From Nitrospinia bacterium (GTDB lineage Bacteria; Nitrospinota; Nitrospinia; Nitrospinales; JAJDAT01), in NCBI GenBank assembly GCA_029261715.1, contig JAJDAT010000029.1, forward strand, positions 23,116-87,115: DNA of 64,000 nt, in the 5' to 3' direction. Both the position numbers and the translations under genes were made by a program. This document shows, piece after piece, positions 42,901 through 49,814 of the stretch (its first letter is position 1; each line of letters starts with the position of its first letter). Under the pieces are notes generated by a model. That model had not been told where the DNA came from. It saw only the letters and a program-made list of their open reading frames with translations, and did no database searches.

Positions 42901-43061
42901 CGGGCGCCGTGAACCAGGCCGTTGGCGAGGGTCGATGGAACAACGTCGCCACACTCCTGAGCCTCAGCGTCGGCGACGAGGTAGAGTTCATTCTCGACGC
43001 AGCAGGCGCGAGCGGAGGCACGACGGTGATCTCGGACGCTGTGAGGTTCCTGCTGATATGA
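39942..43061 (+). CDS. Tail fibre with hydrolase-like core and golvesin-like ends
   Basis: 1039 residues. Residues 1-110 form the attachment domain shared with the previous protein, and 125-175 contain three TRxxxE repeats like those of the giant gene. Residues 185-590 form a Trp/Asp-rich region (GVLHDWFWDNPTWEYQNIDY; PYLGYQPGGISAFYLRPNVS; VIAEGWYWNPVWWQLF) reminiscent of glycosyl-hydrolase-like TIM barrels of the GHL15 kind. The remaining 430 residues contain two golvesin-like beta domains, each ending in a VIADGLYLQ- or VISDAVRFLL-type strand. Probably a receptor-degrading fibre. The enzymatic role is inferred. Confidence 0.7.
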   Translation: MGDRPEFEFKTPPQKGHESWDANALSSLSSIFRVLGLGPWPVVLYDTVASLPPPNTVDRCCAVVGVGTSKWLYLSDGTAWRRIGRQAAFQPDSTATTIAGFRDDLNLLLENLRTSEWMEGSDPGDPDSKRFTRFAAEVWAKVSLVAPARSSRMGGEVYALSPPTFVSAELTRQAIEIYGRYQAPAANTFNFPRVMSGFLLPYGESSSWSNGARWETNGANAGMVCWRFDFGGPWVSKLKSEYPDRLAMATTAKLMPSDGSLPGTHNDWYLRSPSGAARRIGADTVQFNATSADRVLLLDPRGRSPVSLISSAQFLAREVCDTMAPQTNPWDGVLHDWFWDNPTWEYQNIDYDRNAVADTVPVIQAKYQEDRVNYWVAMRARFIELSGREPYLGYQPGGISAFYLRPNVSMVIAEGWYWNPVWWQLFSNMRNLAQAQYGLPKTLGMGFTNVLEGGEAEENNFTPIDDDVTFRNSEPDHPDFPPNFGALRKQNLRNRMHSFGFIRFTTTFCLLSDAWVQNDIGGHGYAVPYDEYKSDLGQPISEVWRIAKGPVSPNRNPNEDPTWPYNGSGESNLYGAIFIRFFERGAVIHYAPRNYLMTTVEVSSADLDAAWSALGLGGSRPAHYRFIGTQAPVSIWVGACQDRADNGGVWGRETQGTWTPTTKSSWAAGGVDNSLGVLGQQAYYKSGTGGGNWLRFHFRCDRTDDYDVFVKHPYQGLPRNPAYLVSTWAGSPLATDARYTVQHDDGGGTPTTTPVTGINLRDPQRGHKLGRFPFVAGQSYYVELSDLANGVVIADGLYLQAVNARHNDGTELTAQAMFGGVGSLREYNPLGDGSANWTKVIVGDGIVLKTAQSFRSLAGGIVGCFPCHDTTPGTNHKECEYTGAWTSTADASHMQDNAPTLPGPIQNDNPYYSQTVWNAEVDGIDSFGYRSIAAGTSGAKASYQYRVTVAGTYVVQEWHGWVGKTKSGAECSSVPWDLKVNDVSQFTGAVNQAVGEGRWNNVATLLSLSVGDEVEFILDAAGASGGTTVISDAVRFLLI

Positions 43062-43408
43062 CGATGGAAGATTCCAAGACCATGCGCCCTCGCGTATTCC
43101 TCCCCAAGATGCCCCTCCGGCACGGCATGGAGGGGCTCTCGGAGTTCGGCGATGTCGTGTTTCTGCTCAAGGATCAGGTGGGGAATCCCTGCAACCGGGC
43201 AGAGAGAATCCTCGAGCAACTCGCGACTGGGCTCGACAATAACCGATATGTGCCAGGCGTCGACTTGCTCGGCATCGTCGGCCCGCAGATCGAGCTGATC
43301 CTGCTCACGCTCGTCGCGGCGAAGCGCCCTGGTCGCGTTCGACTCGTTGTGTTCGACCCTATGCGCAAGCGCCTCGTTGAGCGGTCTCTGAGCATCGAAA
43401 AGGACTGA
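43058..43408 (+). CDS. Hypothetical protein, 116 residues
   Basis: Begins MTMEDSKTMRPRVFLPKMPL. It contains a helix (ERILEQLATGLDNNRYVPGV) and a strand-rich end (GRVRLVVFDPMRKRLVER). No motif recognised. The ATG at 43058 overlaps the fibre stop (ATGA), so it belongs to the tail operon and may be its last gene. A short hairpin follows. Confidence 0.6.
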   Translation: MTMEDSKTMRPRVFLPKMPLRHGMEGLSEFGDVVFLLKDQVGNPCNRAERILEQLATGLDNNRYVPGVDLLGIVGPQIELILLTLVAAKRPGRVRLVVFDPMRKRLVERSLSIEKD

Positions 43409-43416
43409 CACCACTC

Positions 43417-43432
43417 CCCCGACCTCTCGGGG
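43417..43432 (+). terminator. Short stem-loop at the end of the tail operon
   Basis: CCCCGA (43417-43422), loop CCTC, TCGGGG (43427-43432). It lies nine bases after the stop in a 170-bp gap. There is no U-tract; it probably marks the end of the structural operon. I see no clear promoter in the remaining gap. Confidence 0.4.
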
Positions 43433-43582
43433 CCGACACCTCCGAAGTGACACCGATCTGGCGATCGTGATTCAACGCGCGGGGAAGCTCGAGAGAATCC
43501 ATCCTCGGGAGAGAAGCGCACCGCCGCCAAGGGGCGCCGGCGGGACGAGTCAGTACCAAAAGCTCCGGCGAAGGCTTTGATC

Positions 43583-44032
43583 ATGCCGAGTGCATTCTTC
43601 CCAGCGACGCCGACGGTCGTCTTCTTCTCGGGTACTAGGAAGAAGCACAGTCAGAAGCACCCGCGATTGATTTCAGCCTCCGGTGGCGCTGACAGCCCCG
43701 AGGAAGCAGTGTCGGACAGCATCGGAAAGTCATCGGCCAATTGGGGGAAGCACTTCGGAGTGTTCCTCTCCGCGATCGCCGTCATGGTGACGCTCTGGAT
43801 CACGTTCGTGAAGCCTTCGGTTCTCGCAGAGTCCGACTCTCGAGCTCAGATCATCGTAGAGAAGGCTCTCCGCGTCTCCGAGGAGCTGAGGCGCGAACAG
43901 GTTGAGCAGATTCGAAGGTCGATCGATCGTATTACCGCGCGGCTCGACCGGGTAGATTCGACTCTGTCGTCGGAGCTGCGTGCGATGAGCACGGCTGTCG
44001 ACTCATTGAGCAAAGAGCTGCGAAGGAAGTAA
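43583..44032 (+). CDS. Single-span membrane protein with coiled-coil tail
   Basis: 149 residues from ATG 43583 (GAAGG 8 bases upstream). A later GTG (43709), with GAGGAA just before it, would give a 107-residue form lacking the basic N-terminus. A transmembrane helix (HFGVFLSAIAVMVTLWITFV) is followed by a coiled coil (SEELRREQVEQIRRSIDRIT, ARLDRVDSTL). Location between tail and holin candidates suggests a lysis or exclusion accessory, but function is unknown. Confidence 0.6.
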   Translation: MPSAFFPATPTVVFFSGTRKKHSQKHPRLISASGGADSPEEAVSDSIGKSSANWGKHFGVFLSAIAVMVTLWITFVKPSVLAESDSRAQIIVEKALRVSEELRREQVEQIRRSIDRITARLDRVDSTLSSELRAMSTAVDSLSKELRRK

Positions 44033-44036
44033 CGCA

Positions 44037-44465
44037 ATGCCAGAACCAGATCCGTGCGCCTGCATCGCAGAGATTGTCAGCCAAGGACTCGTCGCCTCGG
44101 ACTGGCCCGAGTGCATGACGACACACACATTCGTACTCTCTAACCCAGTCAAAGGCCGGTGCGACCATGGCGAGGACTGCCCGGGGGAGGGCAAGTCGAA
44201 GCTCGCGTGCCGATTCACGTTCACATGGGAGGTCTCCGGCTCTTGCGCGGGCCTTGGGTTCTCGATCTTCGAAAGAGACGCTGAGTCGAGCGACGAGTGG
44301 GATGACATCGGAGTCGACACGACCGTGTACGCGAACCATGCCGGCAGCATGGCGATTCGCCCGAAATGCGGGAAGGAGCGGAAGGTCGTGCTCTATCAGT
44401 TGCTCGACACCCTCTGGGAGGGAGTGGTCCGCTGCAACAACTGCGTCGCGCTCGGACAGGGGTAG
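44037..44465 (+). CDS. Cys-rich hypothetical protein, 142 residues
   Basis: Contains about ten Cys: DPCACIAE, WPECMTTH, KGRCDHGEDCPG, LACRFTFT, RPKCGKER and VRCNNCVA. The pattern could hold structural zinc or disulphides. No signal peptide is visible, so cytoplasmic zinc binding is more likely. The ATG at 44037 comes five bases after the previous stop, with GAAGGAAG upstream. Confidence 0.6.
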   Translation: MPEPDPCACIAEIVSQGLVASDWPECMTTHTFVLSNPVKGRCDHGEDCPGEGKSKLACRFTFTWEVSGSCAGLGFSIFERDAESSDEWDDIGVDTTVYANHAGSMAIRPKCGKERKVVLYQLLDTLWEGVVRCNNCVALGQG

Positions 44466-44471
44466 ACGAGA

Positions 44472-45080
44472 GTGAGCGCCCCGGACCCTGCGAAACGAAA
44501 CGGATCGAGCGAGAAGGTCACGCGCCTGGAGGCCAGCCACCAGGGGCTGCTGGTCTCGTTCGAGGAGTTTCGGTCCGAGGTCCGGGGCCAGCTCACCAGG
44601 ATCAGCGAAAGCTTGGCGTCGTCGTCCCGGACGGACTGGCGCACGTTCGTCGGCATTGTCGCTGTCGTCATGACGCTGATCTTCGGCGTCGGCGGAGCGG
44701 CCGTCGCATGGGTGTCGAGCAATGTCTCTCAGCTCGACGTCGTTCTGCAGCGCGAGATGAGGCTACTCGACCAGGACACCCACTCGCGCCTCGTCTCGCT
44801 ACGGGAGTACGCGACGCGCCTCGACTCTGAGCTCGAGTCGCGGAAGTCTCACATCCTCGACGTTCAGATCCTCAAAGCGGGCCGTTCCGCGATCGTCGAC
44901 CGGCTCACGAAGGTTGAGTCGGATCTGATCTCCTGGCGACGGTGGTCGCGCGACGACCACGAGAGGACCGTCGCCCCAGTGCTCGACAGGATGGAGTCTC
45001 GGCTCGACGAGATCGAGTCGGCGCTGGCGGTGCTTCAAGCATTTCGCGAGCGCGTTGTCGATGTCGAGGATGGGAAGTGA
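44472..45080 (+). CDS. Membrane protein with flanking coiled coils
   Basis: 202 residues. It has an N-terminal helix (RLEASHQGLLVSFEEFRSEV), a transmembrane segment (FVGIVAVVMTLIFGVGGAAV) and a long coiled-coil C-terminus (TRLDSELESRKSHILDVQIL, DRMESRLDEIESALAVLQAF). The organisation parallels the 43583 gene, hinting at a common role such as lysis control or a membrane anchor. GTG 44472 is used and the stop overlaps the holin candidate (TGATG). Confidence 0.65.
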   Translation: MSAPDPAKRNGSSEKVTRLEASHQGLLVSFEEFRSEVRGQLTRISESLASSSRTDWRTFVGIVAVVMTLIFGVGGAAVAWVSSNVSQLDVVLQREMRLLDQDTHSRLVSLREYATRLDSELESRKSHILDVQILKAGRSAIVDRLTKVESDLISWRRWSRDDHERTVAPVLDRMESRLDEIESALAVLQAFRERVVDVEDGK

Positions 45081-45268
45081 TGCCACCGATCCGAAAGAAG
45101 TTGACCGTCTTCGTCGCGGTCGTCGCCCTCATGCTGCTCGACTCGTGGTTCGACCTCGGTCTAGGAGAGGAGCACCGGCGAGGCATCATGATCCTCGCCG
45201 TGACTTATCTGATCGGTCAGGGCATCGCGGACGCGGGCAAGGGAAGCCAGGGCAACGGCTCTCCCTGA
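45080..45268 (+). CDS. Putative holin, two transmembrane segments
   Basis: A 62-residue protein with a positively charged start (MPPIRKKL), first span TVFVAVVALMLLDSWFDL, short charged loop GEEHRRG and second span IMILAVTYLIGQGIADAG. Size, topology and position after the tail genes fit a small holin that would permeabilise the inner membrane. No adjacent endolysin is seen. The start overlaps the preceding stop. Confidence 0.6.
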   Translation: MPPIRKKLTVFVAVVALMLLDSWFDLGLGEEHRRGIMILAVTYLIGQGIADAGKGSQGNGSP

Positions 45269-45301
45269 TTTCGCTTGAGCGCCGCTCCCCCGGCATCCTC
45301 C

Positions 45302-45337
45302 GAGGCGTCAGGCCGCACTCGTCGCGGCCTCCGCCTT
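45302..45337 (+). terminator. Intrinsic terminator candidate
   Basis: AGGCCGC (45310-45316) pairs with GCGGCCT (45324-45330). The outer GAGGC (45302-45306) and GCCTT (45333-45337) extend the stem across a small internal loop. It is followed by TCGCT. It lies between the holin candidate and the lipoprotein gene. Confidence 0.5.
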
Positions 45338-45355
45338 TCGCTAGGAGGATGAGCC

Positions 45356-45679
45356 ATGAAGCTCGCGAGAATCGGACTGCCGTGCGCGCTGGTGCTGCTG
45401 ACGCTGACGACCGGATGCGTTGGCACTCCGCCGGCCGATCAGGACGGGCCGTCGATCGACCCCCGGCTCTTCGCTATGATGCTCCGCGAGGTCGACGCCA
45501 TCATCGACCAGAAGCTCGACATCGGCGAAGTGCTCTCGAGGACCGAGCTGCAGATGATCGTCCAGGAGGTCGTCGAGGCGCAGCTCGTGGGCACTCCGTA
45601 CGAGGGGCAGGGATACGGGGAGCTGGTCGTGGCGATCATTGATGTCGTGGGTGGGCGGCTGGTTCGAGAGGGCGAGTGA
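45356..45679 (+). CDS. Small phage lipoprotein
   Basis: A 107-residue protein with a classic lipoprotein signal: MKLARIGLPCALVLLTLTTG with lipidation Cys at C21 (lipobox LTTGC). The mature part is acidic and helical (RLFAMMLREVDAIIDQKLDI). AGGAGGATGAGCC gives a strong ribosome site. It might be an outer-membrane spanin or superinfection-exclusion lipoprotein; nothing distinguishes these. A lipobox supports a diderm host. Confidence 0.72.
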   Translation: MKLARIGLPCALVLLTLTTGCVGTPPADQDGPSIDPRLFAMMLREVDAIIDQKLDIGEVLSRTELQMIVQEVVEAQLVGTPYEGQGYGELVVAIIDVVGGRLVREGE

Positions 45680-45697
45680 GGTAGGGAGTCAAGCGGG

Positions 45698-46048
45698 TTG
45701 AAGGAGATCACCAGTCAGCACGTCGAGACGGAATTCTGGGCGCTAGTCTCGTGGGTGGAGAATTGCCGCGAGGCTTCCGTGGCCTGTCCGGATCCGTTGG
45801 GCGAGATCGCGCTCGTCACCCTGGGCGGTCGAGACATCGCTGCTGCCTTGAGGCGATTGAAACAAGAGGCTGATCGCGTCGCCGTTTTCGAGCGGGCGTG
45901 GGAGAAACTCCGCGCTTGGCTCGAGGAGCCCGAGACCGTCGGTCAGCTCACGGGCTACGGGAGCGCCGGCGCGGGGATGCTCGCGAGTCTCATGCGCCAA
46001 TCGATGGACGAGCTGGATCCCAGAGAGGGTGGCCCTGGCCCACCTTAG
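45698..46048 (+). CDS. Hypothetical protein, 116 residues
   Basis: Starts at TTG 45698, with AGGGAG 9 bases upstream (no earlier ATG in frame). Helical with Trp/Glu-rich segments (VETEFWALVSWVENCREAS; AWEKLRAWLEEPETVG) and a Gly/Ala-rich C-terminus that could be a weak membrane contact (GYGSAGAGMLASLM). Function unknown. Confidence 0.5.
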   Translation: MKEITSQHVETEFWALVSWVENCREASVACPDPLGEIALVTLGGRDIAAALRRLKQEADRVAVFERAWEKLRAWLEEPETVGQLTGYGSAGAGMLASLMRQSMDELDPREGGPGPP

Positions 46049-46171
46049 CCCGAAGGCAGCGCCGGCACGCCATCAGGCGTGAAGCTCGGGAGCCAGAGCC
46101 GGCCGGAAGTGTACCAGCTCGAGCGGTTCGCGGTGACGAAGACCGTTCCCTGATTGCGGAGGCTTTGAAAG

Positions 46172-46480
46172 ATGAGCGACCAGTCGATTCCGGACGCCCT
46201 CGATGAGCTGGCGGAGAAGATGCTGGTGCCGGGAGCTTGGGTCGTCGACCGGTCCACTTTGAGCGACAGCACCGTGCTCAGAGGGGAGGTGGGCAGGGCG
46301 AGCATGCTGCTGAACGCTGCCGCTGCTCAGCTTCGAGAGCGGAGCAAGGTCTACGTCCTTACTTGCGAAGGCGACTCGCGCGCATTCTCGACAGAAGGCG
46401 CACTAGAAGTCGAACTACAATCCCTCGTAGATCGTGGGGCTCGGTTCACGGTTCAAGTCGTCGTGATCGATTCGCAGTAG
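46172..46480 (+). CDS. Hypothetical protein, 102 residues
   Basis: Begins MSDQSIPDALDELAEKMLVP. The rest (LRGEVGRASMLLNAAAAQLR, KVYVLTCEGDSRAFSTEGAL, ARFTVQVVVIDSQ) alternates helices and strands, consistent with a small alpha/beta domain. It is the last plus-strand gene before the minus-strand island and converges with the next gene, overlapping 35 bp at the 3' ends. Confidence 0.55.
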   Translation: MSDQSIPDALDELAEKMLVPGAWVVDRSTLSDSTVLRGEVGRASMLLNAAAAQLRERSKVYVLTCEGDSRAFSTEGALEVELQSLVDRGARFTVQVVVIDSQ

Positions 46481-47168
46481 GGGTCACCTTGTATCCCATG
46501 CCTGTCATGATGTCATCGACCAGCCAATTCCAGTCGTCGTCGAGTGGGCAGCAGTTGAAGCGTGCGTCGCAGAGCAAGTTCAGGAGGTCCACCGCCGGCT
46601 TGTAGTCCGGAGGGTGTTTCTTTTGAGATGGGAGCGCCGGACCAAGGCATGTCGCAAGAAAACACCGGGTCAGCTCCTGAGCGACAGCTCTGTCAACGAA
46701 CGACCATCGAATGATCACCTCGAACCCTGACAGCACAAACGGATCCCTGTCAGCATCCTCCAGGTTTCGCGCAATGCTCGACTTTTCCCCCAGCCGCAAC
46801 AACAGCTCGAGGTCATCCCTCTTCTGCTGAAGCCGAGTCTGCTCTTTCAGCAGCGTATTCTGAGCAGCAAGCTCGGCTTGCTGGCGTTCGAGGGCGAGAG
46901 CCTGCTCTTTTGCGATCTGCGTCGTCAGACGGAGATCCTCCTGTTGTTGAAGCAGGGCACAGAAGAAGAGGATCGTTCCGGCGATGCCAGCGCCGGCGGC
47001 GATGAAGGCTGCGTAGAGATCGCCATATTCTCCGAGCCGGGCAGGTCCCTCGGGATCCACGAGCCAGTAGATCGGGAACGGGATCGCGAGGCCGAAGACC
47101 AGGACCGAGGCGGCGGAAATTATCCCGACGCGGATTTTCTTCGGCTCTCTTCGCAGCCATCCAAACAT
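46446..47168 (-). CDS. Membrane protein with coiled coil, putAbiC-like
   Basis: A 240-residue protein. Two membrane spans (IISAASVLVFGLAIPFPIYW and AFIAAGAGIAGTILFFCALL) are followed by a coiled coil (QQQEDLRLTTQIAKEQALAL, ERQQAELAAQNTLLKEQ) and a cytosolic domain ending WNWLVDDIMTGMGYKVT. The membrane, coiled-coil and helical-domain plan recalls proteins annotated as putative phage abortive-infection (putAbiC) proteins. ATG 47168 is favoured over the GTGs just upstream. It is divergent to the 47197 gene. Confidence 0.65.
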   Translation of the reverse strand: MFGWLRREPKKIRVGIISAASVLVFGLAIPFPIYWLVDPEGPARLGEYGDLYAAFIAAGAGIAGTILFFCALLQQQEDLRLTTQIAKEQALALERQQAELAAQNTLLKEQTRLQQKRDDLELLLRLGEKSSIARNLEDADRDPFVLSGFEVIIRWSFVDRAVAQELTRCFLATCLGPALPSQKKHPPDYKPAVDLLNLLCDARFNCCPLDDDWNWLVDDIMTGMGYKVTPTANRSRRLEP

Positions 47169-47196
47169 CGCACCTCTCACCACATGGCGGTACTGC

Positions 47197-47739
47197 GTGA
47201 CCCCACCTCCAGCCCGGACAACGGTCGGGCCACAGGGTACAAGGCCCTTCCTTCGGAGAGAAGCCGCGACGGATTTCGACGATCGCTGGATCGTTGCCAG
47301 ACTGCGGAGAGAGGGGCACGCGCCTCTCGCCTTCGTGGACGTTCTCGAGGAGCTCCTGATGAGTCAGATGGTCACGCTGAAGCCCAACCCCGACTACCCG
47401 GCGGATCGCTGGTGGATCGACGCGCGCAAGGCCGCTGGCCGTCGGCCGGACGGGGCTCGAGTCTGCTGTCCCGAGAGTGTCGAGGAAGCTCTTTTCTCTC
47501 CGGGAGGACCGCGCGAAGTGACGGTTTCCGCGGAGGACGCGGGCATCTTCGAGGCTTGGGCAGCCCGGTTCCCGGGCTGGATCGATGGCTCGATGCCACA
47601 GCAGCCAGCAGTCTTGCGTGAGGAGCCAGCGCTTCTCGAGCCGAGCATCTACGAGGACTTCGCCGACTCGGATGAGAAAGCAACGGCGATGGACGTTGAC
47701 CCCAGGAATCTGCCGGCGACTCAAAGACCTGAGCTGTAG
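47197..47739 (+). CDS. Hypothetical protein, 180 residues
   Basis: Frame from GTG 47197, the only long plus-strand frame in the island. The central part (AATDFDDRWIVARLRREGHA, PLAFVDVLEELLMSQMVTLK, PNPDYPADRWWIDARKAA) looks protein-like. The ends are low complexity. Its 3' end overlaps the minus-strand 47721 gene by 19 bp. A shadow of an antisense gene is unlikely because the opposite frame has no coherent motifs. Function unknown. Confidence 0.5.
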   Translation: MTPPPARTTVGPQGTRPFLRREAATDFDDRWIVARLRREGHAPLAFVDVLEELLMSQMVTLKPNPDYPADRWWIDARKAAGRRPDGARVCCPESVEEALFSPGGPREVTVSAEDAGIFEAWAARFPGWIDGSMPQQPAVLREEPALLEPSIYEDFADSDEKATAMDVDPRNLPATQRPEL

Positions 47740-48080
47740 GTCTCCAGGACAGTTCGGATCTCCACAGAGGAGACGTTCCCGGCGGTGATAAGTTCCTTCA
47801 TCCTTACGGCGTATCCCTCGAGGTTGAGGATGAAGTCGTTGATCTTGAGAAGCGTGGGTACAACGCTCGTGATCGGGTGCGAGAAGCTGTTGTAGTAGCC
47901 GTCTTCGTCGATGCAGAAGAGGAATATGAAGAGGGCAGCTTCAAAGAGTAGGTCCCTGGATGCTCCGCTATCAGCTCGGTAGTCGGGAAGCCCGAGCTCC
48001 ATGTACGTTTGGCGAAGAGAGCGATCACCTTCGAAGGAAGCTTGTACCAGGGAGACGATCTGGGTTTTCGGGAGAGCCAT
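47721..48080 (-). CDS. Hypothetical protein, partner of the 48097 gene
   Basis: A 119-residue helical protein: MALPKTQIVSLVQASFEGDR, LRQTYMELGLPDYRA, FEAALFIFLFCIDEDGYYNS. It has a lower GC content than the phage core. It begins 16 bp after the stop of the 48097 gene, so both form a two-gene minus-strand operon. With an antitoxin-like neighbour, it could be the toxin, but it shows no recognisable catalytic motif. Confidence 0.65.
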   Translation of the reverse strand: MALPKTQIVSLVQASFEGDRSLRQTYMELGLPDYRADSGASRDLLFEAALFIFLFCIDEDGYYNSFSHPITSVVPTLLKINDFILNLEGYAVRMKELITAGNVSSVEIRTVLETYSSGL

Positions 48081-48096
48081 TGAGCTTGTTGAGCCT

Positions 48097-48696
48097 CTAA
48101 TCGTCGAAGGCGTTTCGTAGCTTGCTCCCGAAGTCGTCCATGAGCTCCTTCGCTTCGTCGATTCTCTTCATCTTCTGATCGACGGTTTCCTCTTCTGGGC
48201 CGAGAAGGTCGAGGTAGATGTTCATCTCTCGGCCATTCGTCCCAGCTCGCTCCCAAGCAGCGGAGTAAGAGTGAGACCACTCGCTCGCGTCTCTCGATGT
48301 CATGCCAAAGAACGTAACGCTCGCCTTCTGGATCGCTTTCCGCTCTTCGCGATTGAGCCACAGCTCAACAAAACGTCTCGCGTCGGGGAGTCTTGACTCC
48401 GGCACTCTGAACGAAATCGGGTTGTACTCAAAAGCGTCACCGTCGCTCCGGCTCTTGAGCAAACATGCGTCTTCGAGCCGTGCGAGTAGCTCGTTGCCAT
48501 CTTCGGGACCTGGCCCCTGCGGCAGCCGTATGATCGGATGCTCTGAGAGCGAGAACCCGCCCTCTTTCATTGTCAGAAGATGAGCGAGCCAAAAGGCCTT
48601 CCACAGGGTGGTCTTTCGTGGCCAAAACCCGTCTTGGCATAGGATTATGTCCAAGATGACGGCTTCTGCCTTCCTCTTGTCGGCGTCGAGACTCAC
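48097..48696 (-). CDS. Hypothetical protein, possibly Panacea/SocA-like
   Basis: A 199-residue protein. The N-terminal half (KRKAEAVILDIILCQDGF, TTLWKAFWLAHLLTMKEGGF, IIRLPQGPGPEDGNELLARL) follows the helix-rich Panacea (DUF4065/SocA) pattern in which a GP-x-x follows a helical bundle; such domains act as antitoxins. The C-terminal half is charged and helical. Upstream of 48696 is 213 bp of non-coding DNA. Assignment is tentative, and no toxin of a known class lies beside it. Confidence 0.6.
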   Translation of the reverse strand: MSLDADKRKAEAVILDIILCQDGFWPRKTTLWKAFWLAHLLTMKEGGFSLSEHPIIRLPQGPGPEDGNELLARLEDACLLKSRSDGDAFEYNPISFRVPESRLPDARRFVELWLNREERKAIQKASVTFFGMTSRDASEWSHSYSAAWERAGTNGREMNIYLDLLGPEEETVDQKMKRIDEAKELMDDFGSKLRNAFDD

Positions 48697-48843
48697 TGAA
48701 ACTCCGTTGGATATCTACCGGGAGACCCCATAACAGAGTCGGATATCGAACACGCATTCTCAAGTGGTGAGCCAAAATCGAAGTATCAACTCGACGTCCC
48801 GACGCGCTGCAAGCGGACACGAAAACCCAGATTTCTTTTGTCC

Positions 48844-48857
48844 CCCGGTCGACCGGG
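48844..48857. terminator. Perfect 14-bp palindrome between convergent units
   Basis: CCCGGTCGACCGGG is self-complementary and lies 50 bases beyond the stop of the DUF433 gene, followed on the minus strand by GGGGGACAAAAG. It could terminate the minus-strand operon or bind a dimeric protein. Apart from this, nothing clear is seen in 48697-48909; a promoter for the 48097 gene is expected there. Confidence 0.35.
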
Positions 48858-48909
48858 CAGCGTCTAGTCTTCCAGCCCTGGAGGGGTCCCCCAGCACGCC
48901 TCTCCGGGG

Positions 48910-49344
48910 CTATCCAGGAGGTGGGTTCTCGGAGAAATCCCTCGCCTCCTCGATCGCCAACATCGAGCAGCCGAACTCCTCGGCAAGCTCCTCCGCCGCG
49001 TCACCGCCCAGAAGCCGACCGGCGACAACCGAGACCCGGACCCGGGCGCGATCGAGGATCGGGGACCCAAAGCACCGCGTCGGATCCACGACGATCTCTT
49101 GAGGCATGGAGCTAGCGTCGCCTCCTGTGGGTGGTCGGGAGAAGGGGAAGAGGCGGCACGCGATCCCGTTCTCGAACTCGACTCGATCCCGGATCGCGTA
49201 GATCTGGATGTGCGCGTCGACCAGATCGAGGAAGCTCAACAAGCCTCGCCGCGGGCGCAGCGCGCGACGCGACACCCTCAGGATTCGAGCCGCCTCCGAT
49301 ACGGAGTAGTTGGGGATGTGGCGGCGGTCCATGGTGCGGGTCAT
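48910..49344 (-). CDS. DUF433 antitoxin-like protein with HTH
   Basis: A 144-residue protein. Residues 10-30 (NYSVSEAARILRVSRRALR) are a MerR-like helix-turn-helix. The C-terminal half (PQEIVVDPTRCFGSPILDRA, VVAGRLLGGDAAEELAEEFG, SMLAIEEARDF) is a DUF433 domain, common in antitoxins paired with PIN-like (DUF5615) toxins. No such toxin follows, so it may be orphaned or partner another protein. ATG 49344 overlaps the preceding gene's stop (ATGA). Confidence 0.75.
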   Translation of the reverse strand: MTRTMDRRHIPNYSVSEAARILRVSRRALRPRRGLLSFLDLVDAHIQIYAIRDRVEFENGIACRLFPFSRPPTGGDASSMPQEIVVDPTRCFGSPILDRARVRVSVVAGRLLGGDAAEELAEEFGCSMLAIEEARDFSENPPPG

Positions 49345-49562
49345 AGCAGGTCGCACTTCGCGCTTCTCCTGGGGCGGTACGGCTCAGGCTCACGTCCCAT
49401 GTGAAGGTCGGTTCTCGCTCGCCGGCGAGCAGAGCGCTCGCGGCGGTTGGCGAGGAAGTGCGCGCTCAGCGAGTCCCAGATCTCGAAGAACTTCGGACTC
49501 AGGAACCGCTGCTTCTTCCGCTGCCGAACGTGGCGTGGTGCATCTTTCCAGGTGCGACTCAC
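49341..49562 (-). CDS. Small Arg-rich protein, 73 residues
   Basis: GTG start at 49562. The sequence runs FLSPKFFEIWDSLSAHFL, an Arg-rich stretch, and DLHMGREPEPYRPRRSAKCD at the end. I have seen the terminal GxEPEPYRPRxSAxWD pattern in small uncharacterised bacterial proteins. It starts 8 bp after the HicA stop and overlaps the DUF433 gene, so it lies in the middle of the island operon. Function unknown. Confidence 0.6.
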   Translation of the reverse strand: MSRTWKDAPRHVRQRKKQRFLSPKFFEIWDSLSAHFLANRRERSARRRARTDLHMGREPEPYRPRRSAKCDLL

Positions 49563-49569
49563 CTGTCCG

Positions 49570-49785
49570 TCACCTCAGCCCAGCGTCTTTCAGGAGCCGC
49601 AGGAGCAGCCCCTTCTTCAGGGACTTGTTGCCGTGCATCGGAATGACGATCAGCTCGGCCTTGCCTGGGTGCTTCATGACACACGAGTGACCGGTCTGCT
49701 TCTTGGATCGAATTTGTTCCCACCCCGCCTTTTCAAGGAGCTTCCGAAGCTCCTTGCCGGAGAGGGAGGGAATATCAGATCCCAT
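49570..49785 (-). CDS. hicA: HicA-like mRNA interferase toxin
   Basis: A 71-residue protein matching the HicA/YcfA family: LSGKELRKLLEKAGWEQIRS, then TGHSCVMKHPGKAELIVIPM, then HGNKSLKKGLLLRLLKDAGL. The double-stranded-RNA-binding-like fold cuts mRNA using the conserved His of GSH, here TGH. In this island it follows the antitoxin gene by 29 bp. ATG 49785 is preferred over a TTG four codons upstream. Length is normal for HicA. Confidence 0.88.
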   Translation of the reverse strand: MGSDIPSLSGKELRKLLEKAGWEQIRSKKQTGHSCVMKHPGKAELIVIPMHGNKSLKKGLLLRLLKDAGLR

Positions 49786-49814
49786 AGGTATGGCCAAAAA
49801 GCAGCAGAGCTAGA

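Noticed and set aside
48764..49102. 112-codon plus-strand frame opposite the DUF433 gene
   Set aside because: Low-complexity Ser/Arg/Pro sequence opposite a recognisable domain.
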